Origin: Sipunculus nudus
Taxonomy: Eukaryota > Annelida > Sipuncula > Golfingiida > Sipunculidae
Direction of reading: 5' to 3'
Length of the DNA: 64,000 bases
NCBI GenBank assembly: GCA_026874595.1
Contig: CM049308.1
Location: 37,843,027 to 37,907,026 of the forward strand
Below are positions 61,257-64,000 of this stretch, piece by piece (position 1 is the first letter of the stretch; every line of letters starts with the position of its first letter). The notes under the pieces were generated by a model. The model had not been told where the DNA came from and did not search any database. It saw nothing but the letters and a program-made list of their open reading frames with translations. Both the position numbers and the translations under genes were made by a program.

Positions 61257-61811
61257 AGGAACGTCTAGCATGAAATTAACGCAAAATAAATTATAAAAAA
61301 AATAAGGATGGACTAAAGGTTGTTTTTGTTAAAATTCTTGCAGCATTTTGCTGAGGGGGGTACAGAATGGAGGTTATCCGGAAATGATTACAAGAGATCA
61401 TTTGTTATTTTACAGAACCAGTAATTTACGGCGATGATGAACTTCCTCTTGTCTGGAGGTTAATATACATGTTTAGCCCGCTGTCCTATGTATTAAGATA
61501 AAAAGTATTCCCAGGTCAAAAGTCTCTATTTGTTCAGCTTGTTATGCTGACAGTGAACTCGATACTGTACGGCTTCCCTCTGATATACGAAGCTGTTTAT
61601 TATCTAACTAAAGATAGATTACGCTCTTTTTACTGCCCAGAGGACTTTCGTATACGAGTGTTTCAGGCTATAATGACAACAGGCCAATAATCCCTGGCCA
61701 ATTACCTAAAGATAATAACCCTCCTGACAATTACACGTGCATTTGATTCATAATAAAGTATATATATGTTTATGAGATTATACAGAAATCTAGTCATATA
61801 AAAATACGTAT

Positions 61812-61862
<51 letters not shown>

Positions 61863-62084
61863 AAAATTAATGAAAATTAAATAAAATAGAGATAACATGA
61901 TTAATTGACAGTCCTACATATATTGTAGTAAGTGGGTGTAGTGAAATGAAGTTATAGCTAAAAATGAAAAATTAATATAAATCAATAATGCCCATGGGAC
62001 CCAAAAATGTATAAAAGGCATTAGATAAAATATGCTTATAGCAAGTTATTCAGGTCACATCAACCATGCACTTGCTTATAGCTC
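61257..62084. other. AT-rich intergenic stretch
   Basis: Includes (TA)n at 61816-61859. No supported gene. Confidence 0.4.
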
Positions 62085-62205
62085 ATACACTTTTTAAATG
62101 TTCAGGCCATACTAAGTAACAGTTTAGGCCATACTAGGTAAATGTTCAGGCTTTTACTAGGTAAATAATTAGTAGGTAAATGTTCTGGCCATACTAGGTA
62201 AACCC
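62085..62205 (+). repeat. Short degenerate tandem repeat
   Basis: About four copies of a 25-30 bp unit around GTTCAGGCCATACTAGGTAAAT with deletions. Confidence 0.65.
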
Positions 62206-62827
62206 CCCTTTTTTCATCCGAAGCAACCTTTTTAAGGGTTTCAGACAAAATTTTGCGGCCTTGACTCCCCCTCCTTTTCTAGGTCTGGGGACTTTTTTTC
62301 ACGTTTTTCATTAGTCCTCATGGGTTGCCCCCCCCCCCCCCCCCCCTTTCGGAGAACATAGTATCTGCAGCTGGATTAGGTCATACTAGGTTGTTCATGC
62401 AACAACTATGACCACAGAAGTAGGTTTTCTATGCCGATTCATGATGAGAATATAATAGAAACATGTGTTAAAAGCAGCATTTTGTATTTACTGTTTATAT
62501 TTTAATACGGCAGTATTAACTCTGTTTTTTTTTTTCAGATTTTTTTTTTTCGTGGAGGTAACCGCCTCCATTTTTTCGATGCTTGCAGAACTGTGTACTA
62601 TGACATGTACATCTGAGTTCCATTCCGGTTACTGACCACGTGACAGGGGCTTACTCACAGGCTCAGTGTATTACTCCTGCGGGTCCTGAGTGTAATCATC
62701 CCCATTGCTGCGTCATAACACCGACGAACCCCCGAAAAGCCAGCTCGTTTGTGAGTGAAACACGATTGTTTGGCACAGTCTCGCCATTAAGCTTGTAGAG
62801 CGTTCACTCTGAGTGGAAAACTATATA

Positions 62828-63843
62828 TAGAGCCCCGCAACCCGGCCTGCTTTTTATGATTTTGCGGGGCGGGGAGGTCTCATTTGTTTTACTGTAGGGC
62901 GGGGCGGGGCGGAGCGGGTTGCATAGATTCTTTAGCGGGCCGACCAAATGTTTATGCAATGCATTTCTCCAATAGTTCGAACTGTTAATTAATAGACTGT
63001 TTTACATAAATCACATTTCTTTGCTTGAGTTAGTTTGTGTATATGTGACCATGAGTATGGCAAAAAAAAATAAAAGGTACGATTCTCAGGCACTGCCCGC
63101 GTCAATTTTAACTCCCCCCGCATCAAACATTTTGATTTTGATTTTATCTTTCAAGTAGATAAATAATGCAATTTATGTAGTGCTTTTACCTGTTAAGCAA
63201 AAGAAATTACTATGTTCATGCTTTTCCCTGATCATATGACATTTTTATCGAAACATTCAAAATAAGGTCAAAAATAAAAAACCGCCCGCCCGTACTGATT
63301 TCCGAAAAAAAGTGCCTGAGTACCATACTTTTTTTTTGCCTAATGTAATATGCTAAACATATATTGGAGATGATGACATTTCCACTTATATAGCAGTAAA
63401 TAATTATTTAGATAAGTCTTACTAAGTCGTAATTATTAAAAATAAAAATGGTAATTCTATGACACTGTTCTTACTAATGAAAAAACGGGTAAAGTCATAC
63501 CATCAGCAAAACATGGTTACCCTATCTACTCAGAAAAGATGGTCATTCATTATAAATATATGAAAATTAATACATCATAATATTTTTAGTTGGCTACCTT
63601 TTTGGCCCTTAGGTTTATTTGCGGGTTGAATACGGGCCGACTTTTTTCTTTTTATAAAATTCGGGGTGGGTGCGGGCTTAGAGCTAAATGTGTGGGGGAG
63701 AAGCGGGTCGATTTACTCTTTATAGGTGCGGTGCGGTGCGGTGCGTGGCAGGTTTTCACAAATGCTGGGCGGGCGGTTGCGGGCTGAGGGTTTGATTTGC
63801 GGGGCGGTTGCGGGCTCTAAATTCCGGCCCGCGCAGGGCTCTA
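62828..63843. mobile_element. hAT-like element with G-rich subterminal repeats, carrying a MITE
   Basis: Ends TAGAGCCCCGCAACCCGGCC and GGCCCGCGCAGGGCTCTA are imperfect inverted repeats of the TAGAGCCC type seen in some hAT families. Both ends are followed inward by GCGGGGCGGGG / GTGCGGTGCGGTGCG / GCGGGTYGA motifs in opposite orientation, which look like clustered transposase-binding repeats. No clean 8-bp duplication is visible. The MITE copy 63059-63340 is nested inside. Confidence 0.5.
63059..63340. mobile_element. MITE family copy 5, nested in hAT-like element
   Basis: Ends GGCAAAAAAAAATAAAAGG and TTTTTTTTTGCC with inner inverted parts GGTACGATTCTCAGGCAC and GTGCCTGAGTACCATAC. It shares the CTTTTCCCTGATCATATGACAT core with the other copies. 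It is inserted within the 62828-63843 element. Confidence 0.8.
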
Positions 63844-63845
63844 GT

Positions 63846-63925
63846 GATGACTTTCCGTGAAAAATCACACCACCTCGAACTCACGATCTCCCGGCTTTGA
63901 GGCCTGTGGTCTATCCGTGAAAGAC
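63846..63925 (-). repeat. tRNA-derived SINE, same family as 44258
   Basis: On the minus strand CACGGATAGACCACAGGCCTCAAAGCC..GGGAGATCGTGAGTTCGAGG..GTGATTTTTCAC parallels 44258-44345. The B box is GAGTTCGAGG. It lies immediately beside the hAT-like right end. Confidence 0.55.
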
Positions 63926-64000
63926 AGAAACTCTGCTGTTATGCAAATTTCTATCCAGTCAAATGCTTAGAGTGTGAATAAACTAGTTCCTTAAGCAAAC

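Overview
This is non-coding-rich animal nuclear DNA. It is AT-rich, has spliced genes with GT..AG introns, AATAAA poly(A) signals, tRNA-derived SINEs, hAT-type and other inverted-repeat transposons, long (TA)n tracts and segmental duplications. Nothing bacterial or viral is visible. The repeat style (a composite repeat opening with CTCAGCTGACTAAGTCACCTG followed by GTCCGTC runs, and dense MITEs) resembles marine mollusc, especially bivalve, genomes. That placement is inference from memory, not a database result.

Layout. (1) 1-23.2 kb is a macrosatellite-like array. A unit of about 4.8-6.2 kb recurs, with a near-identical pair (about 0.35-6.92 kb and 10.8-17.4 kb), a diverged unit (16.7-21.5 kb) and an internally deleted unit (21.5-23.2 kb). 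Transposons inside the units (a hAT with perfect 8-bp target duplications, a MITE family, a 536-bp element with a readable empty site) date the duplications. (2) 7.0-10.7 kb, inside the array, is unique DNA with the best gene in the window. It is a minus-strand spliced gene whose three coding exons are all joined in phase 1. They encode a signal peptide, a short segment framed by Lys-Arg pairs, and a four-cysteine tail, which looks like a secreted prohormone or cytokine-like precursor of no family I recognise. (3) 23.5-30.9 kb is repeat-dense: a composite repeat with about 340-bp internal units, a two-unit duplication interrupted by a Helitron-like element that carries a MITE, and a third hAT copy. 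(4) 32.6-36.8 kb has a cluster of CRE sites with a TATA box, then a local duplication carrying exon-like but apparently unconstrained ORFs. (5) 37-54 kb is mostly AT-rich intergenic DNA with dispersed repeats, a SINE, a few promoter-like motif groups (NRF1, CLEAR/E-box) and short ORFs of unknown status. (6) 53.9-60.2 kb has a compact two-exon transcription unit (TATA, E-box, exon, intron, exon, AATAAA), an 833-bp element with 43-bp inverted repeats, a 31-bp minisatellite with 279-bp higher-order structure, and a 3'-terminal exon whose reading frame is split by one base. (7) 60.5-64 kb holds further inverted-repeat elements and SINEs.

No operon or pathway logic applies. The genes seen are independent, and most of the sequence is mobile or duplicated DNA. 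Exon calls were made by eye from splice signals, phase and open frames, so they are hypotheses to be tested with RNA data.
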